Assembly (NCBI RefSeq): GCF_003265345.1
Contig: NZ_QFWW01000003.1
Location: 123,488-187,487, forward strand
Reading direction: 5' to 3'
DNA length: 64,000 nt
Origin: Lentzea terrae
GTDB lineage: Bacteria; Actinomycetota; Actinomycetes; Mycobacteriales; Pseudonocardiaceae
The translations under genes and the position numbers were made by a program. The notes beneath the pieces were generated by a model. It did no database searches. It worked only from the letters and a program-made list of their open reading frames with translations, and was not told the origin of the DNA. Position 1 is the first letter of the stretch. Every line of letters begins with the position of its first letter. Shown here piece by piece: positions 41,883 to 50,448 of this stretch.

Positions 41883-42443
41883 GTGCTCGATGACGATCAG
41901 CTAGCCGCCCGTAACGCAGAGTTGCGCGGCACTCTCGACAACCTGATGCGTGAACTCAAGCAACGCACGGACGGGTTGCGGGACGCACAGGCAGCGATCG
42001 CGGCGATGTCCGGCGTGGCGTCCTCACCGGACGGCAACGTCGTGGTGACCGTGGACTCGACCGGCGTGCTGGACAAACTGGAGCTGGGTCCGCGGGCGTT
42101 CGAACGGGTGACACCCGAACAGCTGGCGCAGACGATCACTCAGGTGGCCCGCAAGGCCGCGCTGAACGTGCGCGAACAGGTCAACGCGCAGATGGCCCCG
42201 CTCACGTCGGAAGAGGGCATGGTCGACCTGTCGGACATCGTCCCCGGAGCGCCGTCGTTGAAGGACATCTTCAAGGTCGAGCAGCGCGACGAGCCCGCGC
42301 CACCGCCGCCACCGTCCGATGAGGACTTCGGTTCCTCGGTGCTGCGCAAGGAAGCCCGGCCCGTTCAGCGTGCCGCTTCGGCAGCGCACGATGACGACGA
42401 CTTCGGCGGCGACTCCATCATGGGGCGGGGCAACAAGTGGTGA
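41883..42443 (+). CDS. YbaB/EbfC-family protein of ESX effector locus (EspL-like)
   Basis: 186 residues from GTG at 41883. Residues 1-110 show the YbaB/EbfC pattern: a long N-terminal helix (LRGTLDNLMRELKQRTDGL), then strands NVVVTVDSTGVLDKLELG and a helix REQVNAQMAPL. YbaB-type proteins near ESX genes (EspL) act as cytosolic partners of ESX substrates. The tail (about 135-186) is Pro- and Asp-rich (APPPPPSDEDFG, DDDDFGGD). The stop overlaps the next start by 4 bp. Confidence 0.75.
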   Translation: MLDDDQLAARNAELRGTLDNLMRELKQRTDGLRDAQAAIAAMSGVASSPDGNVVVTVDSTGVLDKLELGPRAFERVTPEQLAQTITQVARKAALNVREQVNAQMAPLTSEEGMVDLSDIVPGAPSLKDIFKVEQRDEPAPPPPPSDEDFGSSVLRKEARPVQRAASAAHDDDDFGGDSIMGRGNKW

Positions 42444-42751
42444 GCGGTGGCCACACCTGGATGGACGCGGCCGGCGTGCGCTCGGCGGCGGCCAAGATGG
42501 TCAGCACCGGTGAGGACATGGCCGGCGGCGCTTCGGCTCTGGCACGTGGCCTGGACGCGGAAGGCCAGTGCTGGGGCAACGACGAGGCGGGCCAGAAGTT
42601 CGGCACCGACTACGTACCCGCGGCCGACGGCGTCCGCAAGGTGATGGCCGAGGTCGCGAAGACGTTGCAGGACATCGGCAAGAACCTGGAAGAGTCCGCG
42701 AACCTGATGGAGCAGCAGGACGCTTTCAACGCACGCGGCATCAGCGGCTAG
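42440..42751 (+). CDS. WXG100-like ESX secretion protein (103 aa)
   Basis: Start GTG at 42440 overlaps the upstream stop (GTGA); a GTG one codon earlier is also possible. Two helices are joined by the turn CWGNDEAGQKF, where W45-G-N47 stands in for the usual WxG. The length of about 100 and the lack of a signal peptide are typical for an EsxA-like partner. It lies 21 bp before the toxin gene, so it probably pairs with the toxin N-terminus for export. Confidence 0.8.
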   Translation: MSGGHTWMDAAGVRSAAAKMVSTGEDMAGGASALARGLDAEGQCWGNDEAGQKFGTDYVPAADGVRKVMAEVAKTLQDIGKNLEESANLMEQQDAFNARGISG

Positions 42752-42772
42752 CAGTCTGGGGGGATTGCTGCG

Positions 42773-45700
42773 ATGGGCATCGAGATGCCCGCCGAGGTCA
42801 AGTGGCTCATCCCGATCGTGGTGGGTGACAGCTGGCCGGAAGGCGACGAAACGGCGCTGCAACGACTCGGCGAGGTCTGGCAACAGGCCGCGACCGACGT
42901 CGACGAGGCCATGCGCCAGGCAGAGGACGCGGTCAAGCAGGCAACGTCCCACATGGACGGTGAGGCCGCGGAGGCCTTCAAGAAGTACTGGGAGAAGTTC
43001 GTCAAGGGCGAGGAAGCCACCCTCCCCAAGATGAAGGACGTCTCCGAGAAGCTCGCGACGGCCTGCCGCAACTGCGCGATGCAGATCGAGTACGCCAAGC
43101 TCTCGATCATCATCGCCCTGGTGATCCTGGCCATCCAGATCGCCGTGATGATCGCTTCGGCGGTGGCGTCCTTCGGCGCCTCGACCGCGGGCATCGTCCC
43201 GGCCCAGCTGGCCACACGCGCCGGCGTCCAGATCGTCTTCCGCCAACTCGTCCAGCAGCTGATGCAGCAGGTCGGCCGCAACCTCATCGGCAAGCTGGCC
43301 ATGCAGGTCGGCATCGAGGTCGCCACCTCGGTGGCCACCGACCTGGCCGTCCAGGGCATCCAGCTGGCCAAGGGCACCCGCGACTCCCTCGACACGTCGC
43401 TGACCCTGGACGCCGCCAAGTCGGGCCTCATCTCCGGCATCGTCGGCGCCGGCGTCGGCGCCGGCATGGGCAAAGCTTTCGGCGACGGCCTGGGCGACTC
43501 GCTCGGCAAGTCCATCGGCCGCAACGCCGCCGAGGAAGCGATCACCGGCGCCGGCACGGCCTTGGCCGAAGGTGCCCTGAGCGAGGAGGGCATCCAGGCC
43601 GAGGACGTGTTGTTCGGCGCCACCTCGGGTGCCGTGAGCGGCACGGTCTCGGGTGCGAAGTCAGGCATCGAGGGCCTCAACGCCGACATCGACGTCCCCA
43701 CCGCAGGCGACATGCCCACGTCCCGCCCAGACGCCCCACCCCGCATGGACGCGCCTCCGGCTCCCACGTCGGCGCCTTCGACACCTTCGCCGTCTTCGTC
43801 CACTTCGGACGCCCCACCACCGCCCCGCGCCGCCGACGCGATGAACATGTCGTTCGCGGCTCCTCCCGTCGAACAACCGGCGCACCGGCCGGCCGCACCC
43901 GACACCGCACCTGCCTCCTCCGCTCCGCCACCCCCGCAGGGCTTCCAGCAGGGACCCGCTCAGTCCGCCCCGGCAGCGGCACCGCAAAGCGCACCGGCCG
44001 CACCACGCTCGATGCCCGCGGCTCCGATGAGCGCGCCGTCGAGCGGCTTCTCCCCGAGCAACAGCCCCACTCCGGTGGGCAGCGCGACAGCAGGCCCGGC
44101 GCCTTCCGGTGGTTCTCACTCGCCCAGCGCAGGCGGTCCGCCACCGAGCGGCTCATCGCCCGCCGGTAGCAGCCACTCATCAGCCGCGAGCGCCCCGGCG
44201 CCGAGCAGCGCGGGCCCTGCCCACAGCGGTCCTGCGCCGGCCAGTACGCCCGTTCACGGTGGTCAGACACCCTTCGGCACGGCTTCCGGCGCCGCGCCGA
44301 CTTCTTCCGCGCCCGGTGGCCACACCCCAGCGGGACCAACTCCCGGAGGCTCGCCTGCGGGAGGTCCGGCTCCTGGCAACCACGCACCCGGCGGCCTCGC
44401 CCACAGCACTCCATCGTCAGCGGGCCCGACTCCAGGCGGCCCGACCCCAGGCGGCCCGGTGACCGGCAGCCCGACCCCAGGCGGCCCGACGCCCGCCGGC
44501 CTACCCCACGGCGGCCCGACCCCAGGCGGCCCGGTGGCCGGCAGCCCGGTGCCCGGCGGTCCGACTCCTGGCGGCCCGATGCCTGGCGGCCCGACTCCAG
44601 GCAGCCCGATGCCCGCCGGCCTACCCCACGGCGGCCCGACTCCAGGCAGCCCGACCCCAGGCGGCCTACCCCACGGCGGCCCGATCCAAGGCAGTCCTAC
44701 GTCCACGGGTCCCGGCCACACGCCGGCCGGCCCCCTCGCCAGCGGACCCGCTCCGCTGCACTCGTCGCCGACGACCGGAAGCCCGAGTCCCGCGAACAAC
44801 GGCTCCGGCCTCCCCGGACCACTGAGCCAGAACCAGGCACCGGCGAACACCCCGCAGCGGCCCACGTCCCCGGACGGCGTCCATCAGGCGGCGGTCGGTA
44901 CGCCGCTCGCGCCGCCACCGAACCGCACGCCCGCTGACACCCCGCCACCCCAGCAACAGCCACCGGCACATGTGCCGCCGCAACAAGGCAACGCGCCCGC
45001 TCCACAACACCAGGCGTCACCCCCTCGGCACCAAGCACCGCCGCAGGGTCCTCAGGCGCACCAACCTCCTCGCCACCATCAGGGTCCGTTCCCGCAGCGG
45101 TCGCCACAGCATCAGTCGCTCGCCGGTCCGCCGCCTCAGCGCGCACCGCACCCGGCAGGCCCGCCCTCGCATGCCGCGCCACCGCACCCGGCAACACCAC
45201 ATCTGGCAACACCACATCTGGCAACACCGCACCACGCAGGGCCACCACACCCTGCCAACGGACCACACACACCGGCCGCCAACGCGCCACGTCCGCCCGC
45301 CGACGCCGCCACACCGCACGAGCGGCCCACGCGCACGCCGTGGGAGGAGAGCAAGCGCCTCAGGGCCCCGGTGCCGCTGCCCGACAACCTCAGGCATCTG
45401 CAGAACGACGTCAAGCACACCCCGGCCGGCTTGTCGTTGCACGACAACAACTTCAAGGCCTACCCGCACTCCGCGGCCGCGGTTGCCCCCGACCCCCACC
45501 GCTACACCGTCGACCTGCACGGCTCTACCGACAACGTCCGCGTCGGCAACACGAACCTGTCCCCCAAGGACCTCGCCGACATCATCCGCGGCAGCGGCGA
45601 CTGGGACGGCAAGCAGCCCATCCGCCTGATCTCCTGCCAGACCGGCACGAAGTCCGACGGTTTCGCCGCCCAGCTGAGCCAGGAGCTCGGCGTCGACGTC

Positions 45701-47215
45701 GTCTCACCCACCAAGGACGCGTGGGTCGACGACATGGGCAACGTCTTCGCGAGCTCGTCCCACTTCGACACCCAGCGCGGCGACTTCTCCCCCGGCTGGC
45801 CCCCGAACGGCGACTGGGTCACCTTCAAGCCCGACGGCACCAGCACCAAACACGACAGGGCCACCCCGCCCGGCACCACCCCGACCTGGGGCGACAACAC
45901 CCCCGAGAACCGCCCTCGCGCGTGGCGGCGCGGCGAGCCGCTGAGCCAGTTCGTCCGGGACAGCTTCGGCAACTGGCACGAGGTTGCTCCCCCGCGCAAC
46001 CCCCGTCCTCCGCATCCGTTGCCCCCACCGCCCGGTTGGGCAGGACAACGCCCTCCCATGCCGCCGCCTCAGCGGCCGACGCACGCTCCACAACCCCGGC
46101 GGCAGTGGGGCAATCCACCGCAGCGTCCGCCGATGCCTCCTCCTGCACCTCCTCAAGGGCCTCGGGGCAACGCACCGTTGCCTCCCCGGCCGGCACCGTG
46201 GCAGCCGCCGCTGGGCCGGCAACAGCCACCGATGCCGATGCGGCACGAGCCCGCGCAGGCTCCCGAACGCAGGTGGGAGCAATCAGCCGCGCCCGTGCAC
46301 CCCGCGCCGGTCCGTGCCGAGCTGCGGACGGACGTGCAGTGGTTCCGAAGCGACGGCGTCGAGGTCACGCCGCACCGGGAACCCGCGCCGCAGGACTCCG
46401 ATCCGATCCGCGACACCTCACTCGACAGCACCCACGAGACAGTTCCTGACGATCACACCGCAGCCGACACCGGTCATCCTGTCGGTGGCGAGCCGGAAGC
46501 AGTCGCGGAACCGGAGCTGCCGGCGCGGAAGGCCGAGCCGGATTTCGGTGACCTCGCCGGCCTGAAGCAGAAGTTCCAGCAGGACCAGAGCAAGTGGGCC
46601 AACCACGGCGCCGAGCTGCGTGCGGGGGCGATCGCCGAGGGCGCGACCGACCACCGCGGCATCGACGACCCGGCCGCACGCGCGTTCGGCACGCAGGCCG
46701 CCATGCCCGGTGCTGAGCTGCACTTCGAGGACGTCAGCTCCAACGCGGTCTGGCGGGTCGACGGGGAGCCGCTCCACCGGATGGACCGCAGGCACCCCTC
46801 GGAGATCGACGAGGCAGGTGGCTTCGACGTGCGTCCGGACAAGCAGGGCGGCGACACTCACGACCAGATCGCGAACAACCAGGGACGCGTGGTGTCCGCG
46901 ACGCGCGACGAGTTCTACTACGAGGCAGTGCAGTACGGCGACGACCCGCCACAGCACGGCGAATCCCGGTGGAACTACAAGATCGACGCGCCCGGCGGGC
47001 TCGACCTGCTCGCCACGCTGCGAGAGGACGGCAACCACGCCCTGGCCCTGCAGGCCGACTGGGAAGCCGAGATCGGGTTCCTCGGTGGCATCGACAAGAA
47101 GCACATCCCGCACGCCAAAGAGGTGAAGTGGGATGCCGGTGCGCAGAAGTGGATCCCCACCGGGGAGATCTACTACTTCGGCACCAAGGATGGGGAGAAG
47201 GGCTCCGATGTCTGA
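42773..47215 (+). CDS. ESX-exported polymorphic toxin with caspase-like and ADP-ribosyltransferase domains (1480 aa)
   Basis: Start GTG at 42773, or ATG 9 nt earlier out of frame. Residues 1-280 resemble the CpnT/WXG100-type N-terminus of ESX toxins (MGIEMPAEVKWLIPIV, EAAEAFKKYWEKF, hydrophobic helix about 112-135). From about 310 to 860 is a Pro/Gly/Ser/His linker with a GGPTPGGP-type repeat (about 550-640). Residues 870-1020 form a compact domain with H916 (VDLHG) and C955 (LISCQTG), the spacing and motifs of caspase-like/C80 self-processing proteases. A Pro-rich hinge follows. Residues 1320-1480 match the cholera/LT/pertussis ADP-ribosyltransferase fold: LHRMDRRHPSEI (R1336), VVSAT (S1375) and EAEIGFLGGI (E1431, E1433; compare EQEVSALGGI in LT). 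The next gene overlaps by 8 bp. Natural target unknown. Confidence 0.85.
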   Translation: MGIEMPAEVKWLIPIVVGDSWPEGDETALQRLGEVWQQAATDVDEAMRQAEDAVKQATSHMDGEAAEAFKKYWEKFVKGEEATLPKMKDVSEKLATACRNCAMQIEYAKLSIIIALVILAIQIAVMIASAVASFGASTAGIVPAQLATRAGVQIVFRQLVQQLMQQVGRNLIGKLAMQVGIEVATSVATDLAVQGIQLAKGTRDSLDTSLTLDAAKSGLISGIVGAGVGAGMGKAFGDGLGDSLGKSIGRNAAEEAITGAGTALAEGALSEEGIQAEDVLFGATSGAVSGTVSGAKSGIEGLNADIDVPTAGDMPTSRPDAPPRMDAPPAPTSAPSTPSPSSSTSDAPPPPRAADAMNMSFAAPPVEQPAHRPAAPDTAPASSAPPPPQGFQQGPAQSAPAAAPQSAPAAPRSMPAAPMSAPSSGFSPSNSPTPVGSATAGPAPSGGSHSPSAGGPPPSGSSPAGSSHSSAASAPAPSSAGPAHSGPAPASTPVHGGQTPFGTASGAAPTSSAPGGHTPAGPTPGGSPAGGPAPGNHAPGGLAHSTPSSAGPTPGGPTPGGPVTGSPTPGGPTPAGLPHGGPTPGGPVAGSPVPGGPTPGGPMPGGPTPGSPMPAGLPHGGPTPGSPTPGGLPHGGPIQGSPTSTGPGHTPAGPLASGPAPLHSSPTTGSPSPANNGSGLPGPLSQNQAPANTPQRPTSPDGVHQAAVGTPLAPPPNRTPADTPPPQQQPPAHVPPQQGNAPAPQHQASPPRHQAPPQGPQAHQPPRHHQGPFPQRSPQHQSLAGPPPQRAPHPAGPPSHAAPPHPATPHLATPHLATPHHAGPPHPANGPHTPAANAPRPPADAATPHERPTRTPWEESKRLRAPVPLPDNLRHLQNDVKHTPAGLSLHDNNFKAYPHSAAAVAPDPHRYTVDLHGSTDNVRVGNTNLSPKDLADIIRGSGDWDGKQPIRLISCQTGTKSDGFAAQLSQELGVDVVSPTKDAWVDDMGNVFASSSHFDTQRGDFSPGWPPNGDWVTFKPDGTSTKHDRATPPGTTPTWGDNTPENRPRAWRRGEPLSQFVRDSFGNWHEVAPPRNPRPPHPLPPPPGWAGQRPPMPPPQRPTHAPQPRRQWGNPPQRPPMPPPAPPQGPRGNAPLPPRPAPWQPPLGRQQPPMPMRHEPAQAPERRWEQSAAPVHPAPVRAELRTDVQWFRSDGVEVTPHREPAPQDSDPIRDTSLDSTHETVPDDHTAADTGHPVGGEPEAVAEPELPARKAEPDFGDLAGLKQKFQQDQSKWANHGAELRAGAIAEGATDHRGIDDPAARAFGTQAAMPGAELHFEDVSSNAVWRVDGEPLHRMDRRHPSEIDEAGGFDVRPDKQGGDTHDQIANNQGRVVSATRDEFYYEAVQYGDDPPQHGESRWNYKIDAPGGLDLLATLREDGNHALALQADWEAEIGFLGGIDKKHIPHAKEVKWDAGAQKWIPTGEIYYFGTKDGEKGSDV
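44420..44695 (+). repeat. In-gene tandem repeat coding for PTPGGP-type units
   Basis: Degenerate 9- to 18-bp units built on GGCGGCCCGA and CCAGGCGGC code for Gly-Gly-Pro-Thr-Pro and variants (GGPTPGGP, PAGLPHGGP, twice nearly unchanged). Unit number probably varies between strains. Confidence 0.8.
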
Positions 47216-49163
47216 ACGCCAGCCCAAGGCCGTCGAGGTCGTCGCGTTCCGCGGCGGTGACGAGGTCGCGGTGACGCTGACCTACACCGCGAACCCCGAA
47301 GGCGCTTCCCGAGTGGCCGTCGCCGGGCCGTGGGGAGAAACCGAGGCCTCCGCAGGCGACCTGTTCGCCTCACTGCGAGCGGTGCGGGCCGAGCTCGAAC
47401 GCTCCGGCTGGTTCCTCGCGGTGAACGGCGCGCGGCGGGACGTCGTGTGCTTCGGTGCCACCAGGGACATGAACCTCGGTGGAACCGTGCGCCGAATCGA
47501 CGGAGCCGGCCAGCAGCAGTACGCGACCTTCGGCGCCGCGCCGCGGCCGTCGATCGGCACGGTGGCCGAGCAGGACCTGGCCGCGGCGGTGTTCTTCGAC
47601 AGCGAGCCGCACGCCGCGGGAATCGACGCCGTGCTGCCCGCGGAGATCACCGAGCAGGACACGGTCTTCTGGAACGACCAGGAGTTCGCCGCCGAACCGA
47701 CCCGCGTCGCTCACCGGCAGGCGGACCACGTGCGGTTCGGCGACCACGAAGCGATGTTGTCGTCGCTCGTCGAGTCGTGGTTCACCCAGACGCCGGTGGC
47801 CCGCGCGGGCCACCGCGCCTACCAGGTGCACGGGTCGAACGGCCAGAACCTGACCGTGTCCCGTTGGCGCAAGGAACGCAGCTGGCACAACCACGAGCGA
47901 CGCCTCTCCCAGGCGCCCGCCGCTCAGGAAACCAAGCCGCTCACGTACTTCGACCGGCTCAGCCAGGTCAGGATCGACCACCTGCCCTGCCCGGACACGC
48001 TGCTCGCTCCGCCGGGCTACCCCATGTTCGGATCCGGCCGCGCGCGTGGGTCCGGCACCTCCGCGCTGCTGAAGCAGATCGAGGAGAGCCTGACCGAGCA
48101 CGCGCCGGCGCAGTGGCGTTCGATCACCGTGACGTGCCAGGCCACGGCGAACTGGCAGGAACTCACGACGTCGCTCACCGCGGAAAGCGGCGCCGAACTC
48201 CACTGGCTGCCGCCCGCCGAGGTCGGTCAGCTGTTCCGCAGGCTGCGGGCGCAGTGCTACGAGTACCCGTTCGGGACGTGGTTCACCGCAGAGCTGACGC
48301 TCGAGGCAGGCGAGGCTCCCCGGTTCAGCTTCGACACGCTGGCCGAGCCCGCTTGGCGACCGTACTTCGAGGACTGGCTGTTCGCAGGCGCCTACTGCGT
48401 GCGGCACGAGCTCCTGCACTTCCCCCGCACCCCGGACCACACGCCGGACTGGCTCGCCGCCATCGCCGCCCGCATCGCCGTCTTCGACCCGAGCGGCACA
48501 CCGTTTCCCCAGGGCAACACCGGAACGCTGCTCGTGCGGATGTTCGACGGCATGGACGACGACGGCAATCCGAAGCTGTTCCGCACACCCGTCAGCCCCG
48601 GCGAGAAGGACGCGCTCCTGAGCTACCTGAAGTCCGCCCCAGCGGTGCTGTCCTCCCGCGGGACCGCACCGGACCTCCTCGACCCGGAACGCCCGTCCAA
48701 GGTGCCGATGGCCTACCACACCGACGGTCGGTGGGTCTGGTCCAGTTCGGTCGCCTACTACCTCGAACACCACGACGTGTCGCCGGACCAGACGTTCCTG
48801 GGACACATCAGGGACCGCGGTCATCGGCTGCCGGACAGCCTCCCCAACCCCGTGCGGGCCCGTGCTCTGGCGGTGGCGACGGACGCGCCGGAACTGGAAC
48901 CCGGCATCGAGGCCGAGCTGGAGCACGCCACCAACGCGATCCGCGAGATCGCCGCGCACCTCGGTGTCGACGCCAGGTTCTGGTCCGTGGGCAGCGTCGC
49001 GGCAGACGGCCTCACACTGCAGCGCACCGGCGACCGGTACGAAGTCTTCTGGTCGGCGGACGGGGAGAAGCGGTTCCGAGCGGAGTTCGACAGCGCGGGA
49101 GACGCCGCGACCTACCTGATCGGCTTCTTCTACAGCTACGCAGGTTCACTGCGGCCCGCCTGA
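47208..49163 (+). CDS. Multidomain immunity-like protein for the ADP-ribosyltransferase toxin (651 aa)
   Basis: Cytosolic, no signal peptide. Start ATG at 47208 overlaps the toxin stop by 8 bp. It reads as a string of immunity-type modules: residues 1-95 (LRAVRAELERSGWFLAVNGARRDVV, TRDMNLGG) resemble immunity proteins paired with toxin ADP-ribosyltransferases; about 300-430 (YEYPFGTWFTAELTLE, then RTPDHTPDWL) resembles a YezG-like immunity domain; about 500-560 (WVWSSSVAYYLEHHDVSPDQ) and 600-651 (YEVFWSADGEKRF) resemble two more short actinobacterial modules. The domain limits are by eye. Protection of the producer from the adjacent toxin is inferred from position and coupling. Confidence 0.7.
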   Translation: MSERQPKAVEVVAFRGGDEVAVTLTYTANPEGASRVAVAGPWGETEASAGDLFASLRAVRAELERSGWFLAVNGARRDVVCFGATRDMNLGGTVRRIDGAGQQQYATFGAAPRPSIGTVAEQDLAAAVFFDSEPHAAGIDAVLPAEITEQDTVFWNDQEFAAEPTRVAHRQADHVRFGDHEAMLSSLVESWFTQTPVARAGHRAYQVHGSNGQNLTVSRWRKERSWHNHERRLSQAPAAQETKPLTYFDRLSQVRIDHLPCPDTLLAPPGYPMFGSGRARGSGTSALLKQIEESLTEHAPAQWRSITVTCQATANWQELTTSLTAESGAELHWLPPAEVGQLFRRLRAQCYEYPFGTWFTAELTLEAGEAPRFSFDTLAEPAWRPYFEDWLFAGAYCVRHELLHFPRTPDHTPDWLAAIAARIAVFDPSGTPFPQGNTGTLLVRMFDGMDDDGNPKLFRTPVSPGEKDALLSYLKSAPAVLSSRGTAPDLLDPERPSKVPMAYHTDGRWVWSSSVAYYLEHHDVSPDQTFLGHIRDRGHRLPDSLPNPVRARALAVATDAPELEPGIEAELEHATNAIREIAAHLGVDARFWSVGSVAADGLTLQRTGDRYEVFWSADGEKRFRAEFDSAGDAATYLIGFFYSYAGSLRPA

Positions 49164-49173
49164 TCGCTGCTGG

Positions 49174-50010
49174 TTGACTGTGTCCGTGGACGACCTGATC
49201 GCGGCGATGGCCTCGCTGACCGGCTCCTCCGCCGATCCCGAAGTGCTCGGCGGCGATCGCGGTGACGTCGTGGTGGTGCGCGTTGGCGACGTGGTGGCCA
49301 AGGCGCACCCCGCGGACACCGACGTGGCAGCGTTGCGACAACGACTGGAGATCGCGGCCGCGCATCCCGAGCTGATGCTGCCGCCGCTCAAGCCGCTGCA
49401 GTTCGTCGACGACCGGCCCGTGACGGTGTGGCCGTACGGAACGCCGGTGAGCAAGGCGGATCCCGACGCCGCGCCGTGGGAGGAGAGCGCCGCGCTGCTG
49501 GCTCGGCTGCACTCGTTGCCCGCGCAGGGGCCGGTGGCAGGCGCTCCGGAACGGATCGTGCGGGCCATCAAGGCCTTGCCGCCCACGCTGCCGCATGCCG
49601 ACGTGGTGTTGCGGGCGTTCGAAGTCTTGCCGCCGCTCGACATGTCGACAAAGGCGCTCATCCACGGCGACTGGCATCTCGGGCAGCTGGTGCACCGGGG
49701 TGCGTGGCGGCTCATCGACGTGGACGACGTGGGGGTCGGCGATCCGGTCTGGGACCTGGCGCGACCTGCGGCTTTGTTCGCCGCGGGAATCCTTCCCGGT
49801 GATCTTTGGGCGCGGTTTCTGAACACCTACCGTGAAACGGGTGGTGTGGCACTGCCGACATCGGAATGGGAAGCGCTCAACATCCCGGCTCAGGCGTACG
49901 TTGTGCAAATGGCAGCGCGGGCACTCGTGACCGGTCTGCAGGCAGTGGAACCGCTGGTCGAGGCATGTCGTCGGATCACCGCGACGCACGGCAACGGCGA
50001 CCGCGGCTAA
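49174..50010 (+). CDS. Aminoglycoside phosphotransferase (APH)-like kinase
   Basis: 278 residues from TTG at 49174 (GTG at 49180 is an alternative; neither has a strong ribosome site). The kinase core has the Brenner motif LIHGDWHLGQLV near 160 with catalytic Asp, and LIDVDDVGVGDPVWDLA with the metal-binding Asp. The family includes antibiotic, macrolide and small-metabolite kinases, so the substrate cannot be given. It begins 10 bp after the immunity gene and may be in its transcript. Confidence 0.8.
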   Translation: MTVSVDDLIAAMASLTGSSADPEVLGGDRGDVVVVRVGDVVAKAHPADTDVAALRQRLEIAAAHPELMLPPLKPLQFVDDRPVTVWPYGTPVSKADPDAAPWEESAALLARLHSLPAQGPVAGAPERIVRAIKALPPTLPHADVVLRAFEVLPPLDMSTKALIHGDWHLGQLVHRGAWRLIDVDDVGVGDPVWDLARPAALFAAGILPGDLWARFLNTYRETGGVALPTSEWEALNIPAQAYVVQMAARALVTGLQAVEPLVEACRRITATHGNGDRG

Positions 50011-50049
50011 TATCGTTTTTGTCCGGTCCCACTCAGGAGGCTCACCACG

Positions 50050-50358
50050 ATGCAGTGTCCCAAGTGTCATGCGAACATGCGCACGTTCGACCGCATGGGC
50101 GTTCACATCGAGCAGTGCGACGGCTGCCGCGGGGTCTTCCTCGACTACGGCGAGCTCGAGTCGATCACTCGCCTCGAGGCCCAGATGCACACTCCGCCGC
50201 CCGCCGCACCGGCTCCTCCGCCCGCCGCCTACCCGCAGCCGGCCCAGCCCGCGTGGGGTGCCGCCCCGCAGCAGGTCCACCACCACCACGGCAGCTACGG
50301 CCACCCGTACGGCCACCGCAAGCACCGCGGCATGGCCGGCCTGTTCTTCTCCTCGTGA
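50050..50358 (+). CDS. Zinc-ribbon (TFIIB-type) small protein
   Basis: 102 residues from ATG with AGGAGG upstream. A zinc ribbon at 3-29 (CPKCHANM...CDGCRGVFLDYGEL), as in the zf-TFIIB family, then a Pro/Ala-rich and His-rich tail (VHHHHGSYGHPYGHRKH). No enzymatic domain. Function unknown; members are common single-copy proteins in actinomycetes. Confidence 0.85.
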   Translation: MQCPKCHANMRTFDRMGVHIEQCDGCRGVFLDYGELESITRLEAQMHTPPPAAPAPPPAAYPQPAQPAWGAAPQQVHHHHGSYGHPYGHRKHRGMAGLFFSS

Positions 50359-50367
50359 CTTCGTAGG

Positions 50368-50394
50368 CGGCCCCGGATCCCTGCTCCGGGGCCG
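50368..50394 (+). terminator. Terminator after the zinc-ribbon gene
   Basis: CGGCCCCGG/CCGGGGCCG with a 9-nt loop, 10 bp after the stop. It directly abuts the next promoter. Confidence 0.75.
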
Positions 50395-50431
50395 TTGACG
50401 ACTACCGAAAAACTAGGCGATAATCGGTAGT
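50395..50431 (+). promoter_or_regulatory. Promoter with overlapping operator of the TA-like pair
   Basis: -35 TTGACG (50395-50400) and -10 GATAAT (50419-50424), 18 bp apart, is the best consensus promoter in the window. The inverted repeat ACTACCGA (50401-50408)/TCGGTAGT (50424-50431) covers the spacer and -10, the expected place for self-repression. GGGAGGAG at 50436-50443 is the ribosome site. Confidence 0.8.
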
Positions 50432-50448
50432 CAACGGGAGGAGTAGCC

